Shown here: piece by piece, positions 11,701 to 23,309 of the stretch
How the letters are laid out: each line of letters opens with the position of its first letter
Position numbering within the stretch: position 1 is the stretch's first letter
Assembly: GCA_963965975.1 (NCBI GenBank)
Contig: OZ014411.1
Span: 6,123,001-6,187,000, forward strand
Length of the DNA stretch: 64,000 nt
Direction: 5' to 3'
Origin: Xestospongia bergquistia
Taxonomy: Eukaryota > Porifera > Demospongiae > Haplosclerida > Petrosiidae
Position numbers and translations under genes: made by a program
Notes under the pieces: model-generated
The model's input: the letters and a program-made list of their open reading frames with translations, nothing else
Database searches by the model: none
What the model was told of the DNA's origin: nothing

Positions 11701-12873
11701 CAAATGTTGAGAAAGATGTTGTTGTATTCTTTAAATTTCTAGAGAAGAATGGATATATTGAGTTAGTGGTCGGAGAAGAACAGGAACATCCTTGTCAAGG
11801 ATGGAGTGTCCATCCTCATTCTTATCCTACTAAGGTATATGTCAATAATGACTCATATTGTTATCAGTTAGTTCATTTAATATGAATAAAGCTGAATACT
11901 GTTACAGCAATTATTATAGAGATAGAGAATACATTTTTTATAACTATAATCGTCAATGCCATGCAACTCTGTCATTCCAGTCTTAATACCAACTGGCAAT
12001 TGATAGCTTATATAACAATACTGCAATATATAAATAAAAATTGATATACAACTATATTGAATGAAGTGCAATAATACTAATTATGTATATAACTAATTTA
12101 TTCATAGATATATCAAAGAGCTGTAGACACTTATGGAGCATATACTACTCCCCAGTTTCCATCATGTTTGATTACAATATCTGCTATTCCCAGTGCTACT
12201 ACAGTCCCAGTACTTCAATATGGTATTAGCTTGAGAGGTATTAGTAATGAAGAAGACCTTACTCAGAAAATCTATATTGTGAGATTACTTGGTAAGATGT
12301 ATCACTTATATACAACCAATCATTGTTTTTATATAAATAGCTATTGATACACAAGAGAAAAGAAAGGATATTGCTAACAGTGAGTACATTTTTATAAAAG
12401 ATTGTTAATTATATCCTACCAATTTACTATTATATATAATTGATAATATTCTGATCCCCTGAACTCTAACCTTAATAATCATAGAAGCTAATTTAGCATA
12501 TACATATAACATACTAACTTTAACATTATATTTGTGATGTTATCCTTTTATTTCAGAACCAGATGAAAAAACCAACCCATCTGAAATATTTCGTACTCAC
12601 ATTGATGATCTTTGTGATGCTTTTGCTGTTCATTTTGATCGAATTATTAATAGTCTCTTTGCCAAAAAACTAATAGGCCAATCAGTACTAGAGTCTGCAA
12701 CAATAGAAGGTGTCTCTAATTATCGCAAAGCCAGCACACTAGTTCATATACTGTATGGGCTGTTACTACTACATAAAGATCCTGATCAGTATTTAGCTAA
12801 GATATGTGATGTCCTATTAAAACAACATGATCAGGTATTAACTGACATTGTTATTAGTATAAGAACTGACTAA
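5702..12873 (+). CDS. Kelch - coiled coil - Death - ZU5 - UPA-like - CARD-like protein, 1089 aa
   Basis: Fifteen exons: 5702-5723, 5804-6337, 7678-7838, 7918-8103, 8358-8514, 8827-9102, 9752-9937, 9993-10226, 10708-10824, 10868-11455, 11517-11632, 11682-11834, 12108-12291, 12341-12379, 12557-12873; 3270 nt, open throughout. Residues 8-353 form about six Kelch blades (YYFGGY, LVIGGQ, IIFGGI, VVIGGM, VIVGGV). Residues 375-495 are Gln/Glu/Lys-rich coiled coil. Residues 508-585 are a Death domain (DWELLGHQL to LEDALLHIGKNDV). ZU5 lies in 630-760, a beta-rich UPA-like part in 821-971, and a CARD-like helical domain in 990-1085. There is no signal peptide or membrane segment, so a cytosolic adaptor or sensor is likely. 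Death before ZU5 is the reverse of UNC5, PIDD and ankyrins. The acceptors of exons 9 and 10 were chosen to keep the frame; nearby alternatives give stops. The ligand and function are unknown. Confidence 0.82.
6900..7413 (+). pseudogene. Decayed hAT transposase C-terminal fragment inside Kelch intron 2
   Basis: One frame reads YASILDPQFKLKW, the LDPRFKL-type motif of hAT transposases, then stops; after a frameshift a second frame reads to LSIPASSGPVE. A TGA stop then replaces the Arg codon of the expected ERLFSIAGK, and LFSIAGKIFQPERCHLTDS follows, which is the hAT dimerisation domain. It lies between Kelch exons 2 and 3, flanked by GTAATAGTAATAG-type simple repeats (about 6700-6800 and 7440-7610). 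The element is dead and incomplete; no terminal repeats or target duplication could be set. Confidence 0.8.
9129..9740. repeat. Cryptic ATCT/ATCC simple sequence in an intron
   Basis: The intron between the two coiled-coil exons is dominated by loose tetranucleotide sequence (ATCTGTCC, CCATCTAT) and its reverse complement (GATGGATAAA). The mix of both orientations could fold, but no clean unit repeats. Copy 3 has lost most of it by deletion. Confidence 0.5.
10276..10592. mobile_element. Foldback MITE-like element with nested hairpin
   Basis: The ends are inverted copies: AAATTAAGAAGTATAGTTTA at the left and its complement ending at 10592, extending about 60 bases with small mismatches (TCTCATAATTGAAGCATC opposite GATGCTTCAAGCCTGAGA). 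Inside is a second near-perfect stem: GTGTATTGTAGCCCAGA (10438-10454) pairs with 10479-10495. It has no coding capacity. It sits in the intron between the Death exon and the linker exon. Target duplication is unclear. Confidence 0.65.
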
Positions 12874-15800
12874 TAAATTCATTATTTTGTTAGCAATTAC
12901 ATAATAGCTTCTTTCAAATTTTTAATACTAATTTTATGTTTTCTTTTGATATGACATTATTATACATGTATACTTTATACTGTAATTATTAATCTTATAC
13001 AGATGAAATATTATCTTCTGTAGTTTTAATTATTGTTGATTGTTTGTTATTTGTTAAAAAAATGTTTTAACTGAAATATTACTCCTGAATTACATAGAAA
13101 CATTCACTGGAGTGTTCTAGTGAAAGAATTTAAACCAAAAAAAAGGACGTTTAACATCATTGCTAACAGTGATGGCAAGGGTTGAATTAAATGACTTTAT
13201 TCTATAACAGGCTCGTTGCATTAATCAAATACCATGACTACAATAAGGGCATAACTGTTAGTGATAATCAATGATAAAGTCAGAATTATAATCAATGCAA
13301 TGACCTATTTTATGACTGTTCTACAATACCATTAGTAGAGAGAGGCTATAATTCTAAAGCTCTGTTATGTTCTTACAATCATTTCAAAAATGTTCTTTCA
13401 GTACATGCTAGTAGTATCAAGAATATATGATAGTTACCTTGTCTAACTTATGTATTGTATCATCTATTAATTTATCTGTGATATCCTTTGCTTTCCCACT
13501 TCATCTTCTTTCAATAGTCAGTTATATGTTCATACATAAATAAACTAATGTGATAAAACATGAAATGTCACAATAGATAATAGGTAATTGGTGACAGAGT
13601 TCATTCAAAATAAAATCAAGATGATCTTTAATATCATAGACAATCAAAAGTATCAAAACAGTACTTGTTTATACTCATTAGTCACTATAGTTCACTTCAA
13701 CAAAAACAAGATTATAACAGTAACATTGCTATAAGATTATTTTGATGATACTGTTGTTAATGTGAAGGATTAGAGATTTTGTTTAATCTAAATACTAGAG
13801 AGTTGTCAAATGTTATATATGATCCTGCTCAAAAATGTTTTCTTGAGTTACAAAAGCTTAAAAAATAGTCTAATTCTAAGTGCTCTCAGTAACAATAATT
13901 AAAGTTTATTGTTGTCATTAATGTGAAAGGCTACTTCATAAGAGTTAATTTTGTATGTCACTTTGAAACGTTGTATTTAACAAATAGATGAAACAATACC
14001 CAACATAGCCATATACAAACATAATGGATGGTCCAAAATATAATTTTAATATAATAGTTGTATAATAAAACATACAAATACAATCAGTAATTACAATATA
14101 TTGTACATAAGATATCTGATTATATCTTTAAATAAAGATGGTATATTAATAATTATATCACTTTAACTAATTTGTACTGACAAATCACCATTTTAAACAA
14201 TTTCTATATCAATTATATTAACTTAATTTATTTCAACAGCTATAACAGTTTGATATCAAAGCAATGATACATGTATATGTCCATTATTATATCTATTGAT
14301 CCATTATTTAATTAGTGTATATAGGTATGTTCATGAGACTATGAACATACTTATAACATTAAACTGTCTTCTGATGTGTTGATATTTCAATCTATTATAG
14401 TAACATCACAAAATTGTCACAGCGTCCTGTTTAATGGTACTTTTCACTATAATTTATTATTATTTATTATCAAATAGTGACATAGTATGAAGTTATTTGT
14501 AATGACAAGGAAGAATGCTGCCCAAAGGATGGTATACTATTTAACTAAGCATTTAATACTCAATAACTGTTAGAACAAATGATAACTATGAGATAAACAG
14601 TGTGTAACTATAAAACATATTATTAGATATAGCTCAAACAAATGTTAACTATTAAGAAAATAAGATATATCAATTGAACTATATACCTGTATGATATCAC
14701 ATGTACTTGATGATGTACTATATTGTCTAAGGAATTTGTTGTATAGCAATTATTTTGTTTAAAAATGATTATTTTAATTAAGTGTAAAATTATTATATAA
14801 TACTCTTCAAATGTTGCCTCTACTCAAGTACTACTCATAAAGTCATAATATTATACTCAGTCTGTGACTAAAATGTTAATACTATATATAACAATTCACA
14901 GTAGTCTTCTGTTATAGTAGTACATCCTCAAGGCTCAATCAAAAACTGATACCATTCCTTATGTAAAACTTTCTAAAACAGAGAGACAGTTAAAGAAAGA
15001 AAACACTATATTCCCATATACATAGTTTAGCTCAATAATATTATAAGTCACAATTCACAAACTAGTATAGACTGTGTACAAAGGTAGTGTAAGTGTTAAA
15101 AGAGATAAATAATAATTATTAAGATAATACACTTTAGTACAAGGATTAAATTTACTTATAAGTAGTACATGTACATTTGTACTTTTATGATAAGACATGT
15201 ATGTTTATTTAACCCCTTAGCTTTGTAATTACATGTATGTATATAACAATGACTAAAAGTATGTATACAAATAAAGTATATATTGTAATGTTGTACTAAT
15301 TGTGTACTTACAACTGTAAATATAAAGATGGTTCTTTAAACTTGTTTTCTACTTCATAATAGTACATGATAAATGAGTTATGAATGATACTTTCCAATTA
15401 AAGTACATGTAAATACAAACAAAAGTATTAATACTAAAATAATAATTATAATGTTGCTTCTGTTTTATTGGACATCATCAGTATAACATACCACTTATCA
15501 GTGGAACTATAGACAGCATTATATAACACTTTAAGTAAAAGTAATATATTGTATCTATCACCTGCAAATACATGATTTGATTCACTTGACATGCCTTATT
15601 TTTAATAAGACCTTAAAGGCTTCTATTTTTAAAAGTTGTGTGTATAGGTATGGATCATTGGTTCATTTCTAGACTACTAGATTTAAAACTATCTACAAAT
15701 CTTTCAAGCATTTTTTATAATGTAATTGGAAACTTTACTAAAGTTTGTTATTCTTTAGCTCTTTGGCATTAACTTCATCAATGTTACTTGTCTCTTAATT

Positions 15801-17050
15801 ATCACTAAGATACATGGGAAATTGGCCCAGGTAATGAATATTAACTTAACATAAACTATCTATAAATTATATATATATTGTAAGTTGTACCACAGCCACT
15901 CTTATTGTGCTGTTTATATGATGAACCACAACTTCCATCTGATAATTGACAGGCATTTTTCATAATTACTTCTATGATTGTAGCTTTAAGTCAGCTAACT
16001 TAAAGGAAGTAATTGATCCATATCTCCATCCATCCATTCATATAGCAATATATTGATCTATTGTTCAAATTCCCAAATGCTGTCACAGTTGGAAAAGAAC
16101 ATATATTTGGAGAAGTTATCAACATTCTCTAGACAGACTTTCAGAAGAGTTGTGATTGATATCTTGTCAGTCATTCCAAATTATTTGATTTTCATCAATG
16201 TGGTTTTTACTCATCACTAAATCCTAATGCTACTATATATTTAAAGTTTGTTGTTGTTAGACATGTCATTGTATAAATTATTTTACATTTGGCAGTAACC
16301 ATGTGTCTAATGTTATTTGAAAGCATTCTAGTGTACATGTACTTTTATCAATGGTCAAAATAACATAAACTATACTATATTAGTGAATTGATTACTCTAC
16401 TCTATACACACATCTATTTACACAACATAGAGCAAAGTATTATGTTAGGTCAACGAATGCAATTCATAATTACTCTTTGGTTTGTCATAGCATATGTTTC
16501 TACAGCAACTTTGCTTTGTTTACAGTGTTTGTGGGTAATGGTACAATGAGGAATGTTTAAGAATTTAGTTATTAACAAATGAGTTATGAGTGACACATGC
16601 AAAAAAGAGAGCTAAACTGAGGAAATCTATGCAAGATGAGAGAGGTTTGTTAGTTTTTAAAATACAACACTCTTGTTAACAACCATTCTTCAGAAGCTAG
16701 CTATCAATATTGAAAAAAGGGTGAAGCAAATGGTTTGTGTTAGTCACCTTCAGATAGGGGTAAATAATAAAGTGAATTTGATTACAATGTCAAATATTTA
16801 AATTAATTTTGGTTCAAAATATTGCAGGATTGTGGCTTATATTATTGTTTTGTGGCACATAGGTAGCTGGTATACCACAGTCGAGTCCTCTTGTTTCTAC
16901 AGACTGAGGTAGAAATTGAGAAATAAATAACTTGCCTTACCAATCTCCTGCTAACTTTAACCAATATGCTGCCAGCCAACAAAACATTCTTTATGTCACC
17001 CCGCCTATGTAAATCAGTAGCTGCTGAATCAGTCAACTGGGAATTGTAGA
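12874..17050. other. AT-rich spacer between second and third Kelch copies
   Basis: Duplicate of the 2129-5661 spacer with two additions (about 13,738-13,930 and 14,985-15,590). I see no exons or RNA genes. The minus-strand open frame at 16842-17036 is the partner of the one at 5453-5647. Confidence 0.6.
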
Positions 17051-17071
17051 GACTACGTAGATTACATAGTC
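17051..17071. promoter_or_regulatory. TACGTAG motif, third copy, one half degenerate
   Basis: Partner of 5662-5682, 19 bases before the ATG at 17090. The right half reads ATTACATAGTC, so the symmetry is broken by one CG-to-CA change. Confidence 0.3.
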
Positions 17072-17089
17072 TATACAGTTTACATTTAG

Positions 17090-20000
17090 ATGGCCACTGG
17101 AGTATTTTCAGGTTAGTACAATATCACGTAGTCATATATTACCATATAATTATATTTGATCTCAAGATATGGTATATATCATTCTCTACAGGACAATACA
17201 AACTTGATAGTAGAGGTGGTCATCACACTCAAGTGATTGGTGACTGTCTATATTTATGGAGCGGTAATGAGCCAAACTTACCTCGAGTACACAACAATAA
17301 TAAGAAAAAGAGACTCACATCTCAAGTACAAATATTCAATATTACCTCTGGTAAATGGGATACTAAACATACCAAAGGGAATCCTCCACTAGGAGTACTT
17401 AGTTATTCCTGTACTACATTGAACAACAAGATCTATTACTTTGGAGGATATTGTGGTCATGACAACTGCCATCATAACAGTATTAATGAACTAGATACTT
17501 CTACTCTAACCTGGACACAGATATCACAAACAGATGATAGGAGACCGGTAATGAAGAGAGCTGATGCTGGTTTGATGTTGAATGAATATGGAGGAATACA
17601 TCGTCTTCTAGTTATAGGAGGTCAAGGATCCCCACCCTCTACAAAACTACCACAAGCTCAGTATATTCGTATACCCATTGGTGGAGTACGTACTAATGAA
17701 CAGAACCTATATAACATATCCACTAGTAAGTACATTATGTATCATATTATACTATTAGATATCATATTACTATTATAGAGTACTGCTATTGTGTTGAATC
17801 ATCTAAAAAATTTATGGCATGTATTTTGATATCTATAAAATTTAATACTCACTATTCCACCTGATAACTATTTTACTGGTTGCTAACTTACTAAAAGTAG
17901 ATGAACACTACAGCAGTACTTTATAGTACATGTAATTATTGTATCATGAATGGATGTATGAAAGTAGTAGTAGTCAATTTTTAATAAATAATTTTAGTAT
18001 AATAGTTTCAATAATACATTAATCATCAGTTGACAAACCATTATTTTATTGATTATTATATTATGACCAAATTCCTACCTGACATAGTAACAGGTAATAG
18101 TAAAGATTACAAGTTTTGAAGTAATAGTAATAGTTATAGTAATTAGGATTTTCAAAATTGAGGTAATAGTAATAGAAATAATAATTGAAAGGAAGTAATA
18201 TAGTGAATGTTGTGTTATTGTGCATTGCAATTAAAACACAAAACTTGTCAGAAAGCATTCTTTTAAGTTCCTTTATCAAATCATTCAAGTGAAACTATCA
18301 CCTGTCTTTGAAAAGCTTTCATGATGGTACCCTTAGAATGTGTCTTGACAAAAGGATGACAAAGTATGAAAATTGTGATATTTTCATTAATAATGCTAGC
18401 ATTCTTGATCCACAATTTAAGCTGAAGTGGTATACTGACATAATGAGGTGGAAGAAATTATGTTGAGATTCATTCGTATGGCAAAAACCATTCAAAATGG
18501 TGATACTACTCAGTCTATAACTGATCCATGTGAACCCTCACCTTTCAAAAAGAAGAAATCTAGTCAATTGTTAAGCTATATATTCAGTCAGACAGAACGA
18601 TGCCAAGAGAAGGAGATGCTGCTTACCTTTCTAAACCTTATTTGTCTGAGAGTGATGAGAACATTAGGGAAGTTAGCTCATTGCATTCTTTCTATTCCTG
18701 CCTCATCTGGACCTGTCGAATGACTATTTAGCATTGCAGGAAAAATTTTCCAGCCTGAAAGATGTCACTTAACTGATTCCCTCTTTGAAAAACTAATGTT
18801 TATTTAATGAAATGCTAATGTATTAAGTTAAGCCATTTTCCAATAGTATGTAATAGTAATTTGTACTAGTTACTATTAGTTAGTTATGTAATAGTACTTA
18901 GTTAGTTATGTAATAGTAATAATAATATATTTATTACAAGCCAGTAATAGGAATAGGAATAGGAAAATTTAAATTAATAGTAATAGTAATATATTACAAT
19001 TGCCTGTAATTGACCCCATGACTGAATCCTACTATGATAAAAGTATGATGTGTGTTTTCTATGTTCTACTTTTAGATGAATGGACAATACCTGATATCAG
19101 TGGACAGTGTATGCCACCTAATAGTAGCTTTATTATGGAAATGATACATAATACCAGAGCAATCATCTTTGGTGGTATAGTTAATGACAAATCACATAAT
19201 ACTATATATATAGTGGACATCATCAATAATACATTGGTATGTTATATTATCATTTATACACTGACTAATGACATGTTATAATGAACGTTAGTTGAGTTCA
19301 TTTGTCTATATTTAGCACTGGCAGACTATCACTAAATCTGATCCTGCAGTACATTGGCCAGAGGAAAGGAGCCTTCATGCTGGCAGCATAATCACTGGAT
19401 CTATATCACCCTTATTAGTGGTGATAGGTGGTATGGATAGTTATAACAAAACACTAAAAGATTGCTGGATACTGGATATTAATAAAAAGTTATGGACAAA
19501 GGTTAGTTCTTCTAACAAGTTCTATGATAGTATGTATCTATTAAGTAGTAGTATCGATTGTAAATGGCATATTTTATACTGTGTCTTAGCAGTGTCAGTT
19601 ACAAGTAATTAGTAAGTTTATAATAAGAATCACACAATGTGTTACTTGAAGCAGTATCAGTTACTATACTGTAGTGTATCTTGTCTTTAATATTGACACA
19701 TAATGATGTAATAATATTTATATCTCTACATACTATAGATTAATCTACCTGACTCTGTCACTGAGAGATGGGCCCATTCTCTATCAGCTTACATGATGGG
19801 ACCACATTGTGTGTGGTTAGTTATAGTAGGAGGTGTAGTTAGCTGTGATGGTACATATGTCACAGACCCCAATATAACAATGTTAATAAAACTTGGTAAG
19901 TAAATTAATTATTATGTTTACATTGCTATATATTCTTTGTGGATATGATAGGAACTATGGTATGATAATTTAGTTGACTAATAAACTGTTTTCATGTACT

Positions 20001-20405
20001 ACTGATATCCATATATTTATCATAAAAGATAATACTGTATGTATTATAAGTACTATAACTCTTCTTAGTGTTCATTTAGTACATGTACTGTTATATAGGT
20101 GACCTTGTTATGTACTATAACTTAGTATAGTCTTATTACTTCCAAACATGTTATACTAGTAGTAGACTACCACATTATATACTGACATTAGTACTCTTGT
20201 GTTCTCTCATATAGTCCTCAATGATGATCAATGGTCAGTAGGGTTTGTACTAGACTCTAATGAACTGACCTCAACTGATAACTATCAACAAAGAGTATTA
20301 AAACAACTCACAGAAGTAAGGAGACAATGGATAGAACAACAACAAACAAATTCAACTCAAGACAACTTGTCAACTAAGGAGACAGTTCTTCAAGCTAACT
20401 ACTGA
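17090..20405 (+). CDS. Kelch protein truncated in its coiled coil, 416 aa (third copy)
   Basis: Exons 17090-17111, 17192-17725, 19076-19236, 19316-19501, 19739-19895 and 20215-20405; 1251 nt ending in TGA. The first five exons have exactly the lengths of those of the complete copy. The long second exon differs from it by about one residue (Gln to Glu near residue 30). All about six Kelch blades are present. The coiled-coil exon stops early because TAT CAA GAT of the complete copy is TAC TGA GAC here. The product would be a Kelch propeller with a short tail and no death-fold domain. It may be a real short protein, or a recently broken gene whose downstream exons are still intact (next entry). 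Confidence 0.75.
18291..18807 (+). pseudogene. Decayed hAT transposase fragment, duplicate copy
   Basis: Same fragment as at 6900-7413, in the same intron, with the same frameshift and the same TGA before LFSIAGKIFQPERC. It therefore inserted and died before the tandem duplication and was copied with it. Small differences include an extra AAT-type insertion near 18,388. Confidence 0.8.
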
Positions 20406-21174
20406 GACGATCTACTAGTTGCTCAACAAAACATACAAAGTCTTCAAGAAAGACTACTAGAACTAGAATCTCAACAAGATAGAAAAGGTAACCTAACAAT
20501 TTTGATGCAGGTAGTTACTTATATAAGTAGATGGATAAATAGTAGACAGATAGTCCATATATCCTCTGTATGTTAGACTTTGTTTTTATGACAATCCATG
20601 TATCACTTATATACAACCAATCATTGTTTTTATATAAATAGCTACTGATACACAAGAGAAAAGAAAAGATATTACTGACAGTGAGTACATTTTTATAAAA
20701 GATTGTTAATTATATCCTACCAATTTACTATTATATATAATTGATAATATTCTGATCTCCTGAACTCTAAGTTTAATAATCATAGAAGCTAATATAGCAT
20801 ATACACATAACATACTAACTTTAACATTATATTTGTGATGTTATCCTTTTATTTTAGAACCAGATGAAAAACCCAACCCATCTGAAATATTTTGTACTCA
20901 TATTGCTGATCTTTGTGATGCTTTTGCTGTTCATTTTGATCGAATTATTAATAGTCTCTTTGCCAAAAAACTAATAGGCCAATCAGTACTAGAGTCTGCA
21001 GCAATAGAAGGTGTCTCTAATTATTTCAAAGCCAGCAAACTAGTTCATATACTGTATGGTCTGTTACTAGTACATAAAGATCCTGATCAGTATTTAGCTA
21101 AGATATGTGATGTCCTATTAAAACAACATGATCAGGTATTAACTGACATTGTTATTAGTATAAGAACTGACTAA
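20406..21174 (+). pseudogene. In-frame Kelch-to-CARD fusion exons beyond the TGA
   Basis: After the TGA the coiled-coil exon continues open to a donor at 20487. A 39-nt exon (20642-20680) and the CARD-like terminal exon (20858-21174, TAA) follow. All boundaries are phase 1, so apart from the TGA the message would encode a 562-residue Kelch, coiled coil and CARD-like fusion. The second coiled-coil exon and the Death, linker, ZU5 and UPA-like exons are missing because of a deletion with its breakpoint near 20,597. Whether this is translated by readthrough or re-initiation, or not at all, cannot be told from sequence. Confidence 0.65.
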
Positions 21175-21950
21175 TAAATGCATTACTTTGTTAGCAATTA
21201 CATAATAGCTTCTTTTTATTTCTTAATACCAATTTTATGTTTTCTTTTTGATATGACATTATTATACATGTATATTTTATACTGCCATTATTAATGTTAT
21301 ACAGATGAAATATTATCTTCTGTAGTTTTAATTTTGTTGATTGTTTGCTATTTGTTTAAAAAACATTTTAATTGAAATATTACTCCTAAATTACATACAA
21401 ACATTCACTGGAGTGTTCTAGTGAAAGAATTTAAACCAGAAAAAAGGACATTTAACATCATTGCTAACAGTGATGGTAAAGGTTGAATTAAATGACTTTA
21501 TTCTATAACAGGCTCTTTGCATTAATCAAATACCATGACTACAATAAGGGCATAGCTGTTAGTGATAATCAATGATAAAGTCAGAATTATAATCAATGCA
21601 ATGACCTATTCTATGACTGTTCTACAATAACACTAGTAGAGAGAAGCTATAATTTTATAGCTCTGTTATGTTCTTACAATCATTTCAAAAATGTTCTTTC
21701 AGTACATGCTAGTAGTATAAACAATATATGATAGTTACCTTGTCTAACTTGTGTATTGATTATTATGGGGAGTACAAAGAAAACAGTAAGGACTTTAGAT
21801 TGTATCTCAAGTAATATCATCTATTAATTTGTCTGTCTATATCCTTTACTTTCTCAATTCATCTTCTTTCAGTAGTCAGTTATATGTTCATACATAAATA
21901 AACCAAAGTGATAAAACATGATATGTCACAATAGATAATAGGTAATTGGT
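20598..21950 (+). repeat. Third-copy tail, homologous to 1544-2904
   Basis: This segment resembles unit 1 more than unit 2. It keeps the ATTATGGGGAGTACAAAG stretch seen near 2718 and absent near 13,450, and it has CTACTGATAC like unit 1 where unit 2 has CTATTGATAC. At about 21,950 the match ends (GGTAATTGG then TTCTTCTC), and sequence leading to a diverged CARD-like exon begins. Confidence 0.8.
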
Positions 21951-21981
21951 TCTTCTCTTTTTTTATTCCATCTTGTATCAG

Positions 21982-22286
21982 CTGAAGACTCCTCTCCATC
22001 AGATATATTTCGTATTCATCTTGGTCATCTTTGTGATGCATTTGCAGCAAATCTTGATCGAATATCTGATAGTCTCTTTGCTAATGGACTTATAGGAGAA
22101 GCTGTTCTACAATCTACAACTATAGATGGTGTCTCTAATTATCATAAAGCAAGACAAGTAGTCCATGAACTATATAATCAGTTAAAAACACATAGTCAAC
22201 CAGAGCAATATTTAACTATGATTTGTAATGTATTGTTAAAACAAAATGATCAGAGACTAACTGACATTGTTAACACTATGTTATAA
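21982..22286 (+). CDS. Diverged CARD-like terminal exon
   Basis: Preceded by a pyrimidine-rich tract and CAG acceptor, this 305-nt exon opens in phase 1 and runs to TAA. It is clearly related to the CARD-like exon ending at 21174 (both share DLCDAFA/HLCDAFA, SLFA, LIG, DGVSNY/EGVSNY, VLLKQ, LTDIV) but far more diverged than the tandem copies are from each other. It could be an alternative last exon of the third copy, or the surviving end of an older paralogue. The open frame that follows (22290-22493) looks like AT-rich noise. Confidence 0.6.
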
Positions 22287-22632
22287 CTAATGTACTTGAT
22301 GAATTTATTATTATCTCTACTTTGTAGTCTCTTTGTTAATGCTAATAATATTTTTATTTTATTATGTATGCTTTATAATTTAGTACTGGAAATAAACTTA
22401 GAAATATTGGTTACTGTAAAGTTTATTTATTGCTATATAGCTTATTTGTTTATTAAGACATTTTTTTCTGACATAATCTACATTATCTGTTGAATACTAT
22501 TATACTCCCAATATTAGCAGTTAGATAGAAAGTCCATACTTTGTTTAAAATGATTATAATACAGTTCACTAAACCTATAGCTGATTATCTAGATATATAA
22601 GTGTACTATATAATGTTAAACAAGAAACAATA

Positions 22633-23309
22633 AATGTCACCGCTGTCATAGAAATTAATGTTACATGTTAATGGAGTCATGACACATAAAACATATAAAA
22701 GAGTTAATATTTTACTGAATGCAGTAGTGGAGTGGAGCTGGATCAAAACAATAATAGACAGTCACTAGCGTTTAAACAAGCTATGAAGTTGCTACAATCG
22801 TCTACTTTGTTAGTTTACTGTTGAAAGGATAGATGTATGAATGAATGGATTTGGTGAATGATGAGTAAGCAATATTACAAACTTGTCCTCGACGTTGTAC
22901 AAAATATTGATGGTATTTGGAATCAACAGATATTTCCTCTTGTACAACATTGTCCTGTAAATAATACAATATTGACATAGTTCATCTATCTATCCATTCA
23001 TCTATTCATCCATCCATCCATTTAATCATCCATCTATCCATTCATCTATCCATTCATCTATTCATCCATCCATCCATTTAATCATCCATCTATCCATTCA
23101 TCTATCCATTCATCTATTCATCCATCCATCCATTTAATCATCCATCTATCCATTCATCTATCCATTTAATCATCCATCTATCCCATTCATCTATTCATAA
23201 TGTTACTGCTGTCATAGCAACATCAATGGAATCATGAATCATGAATAAAAGGGTTAATATTTTATTGAATGCAGTAGTGGAGTGGAGCTGTATCAAAACA
23301 ATAATAGAT
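22633..23309 (+). repeat. Direct repeats flanking a 56-bp minisatellite
   Basis: About 22633-22759 recurs at 23199-23309 (shared AATGCAGTAGTGGAGTGGAG and ATCAAAACAATAATAGA). Between them, 22983-23197 is a CATC/ATCT minisatellite whose full unit is 56 bases (about 3.5 copies, recognisable by CCATTTAATCATCC once per unit). No gene is seen between 22,287 and 24,085. Confidence 0.75.

Larger units (their letters stand above)
10759..20597 (+). repeat. Tandem duplication, unit 2
   Basis: This is homologous to 1-9205 in order and orientation. It ends at a breakpoint in GACAATCCATGTATCAC: the left side matches 9202-9211 and the right side matches 1544 onward. It therefore contains the ZU5-CARD end of the complete gene, a spacer, and the Kelch half of the third copy. 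Confidence 0.88.

Noticed and set aside
22290-22493. Hydrophobic 67-residue open frame
   Set aside because: AT-rich Leu/Ile/Tyr composition typical of chance frames; it directly follows the stop of the CARD-like exon and has no splice support.
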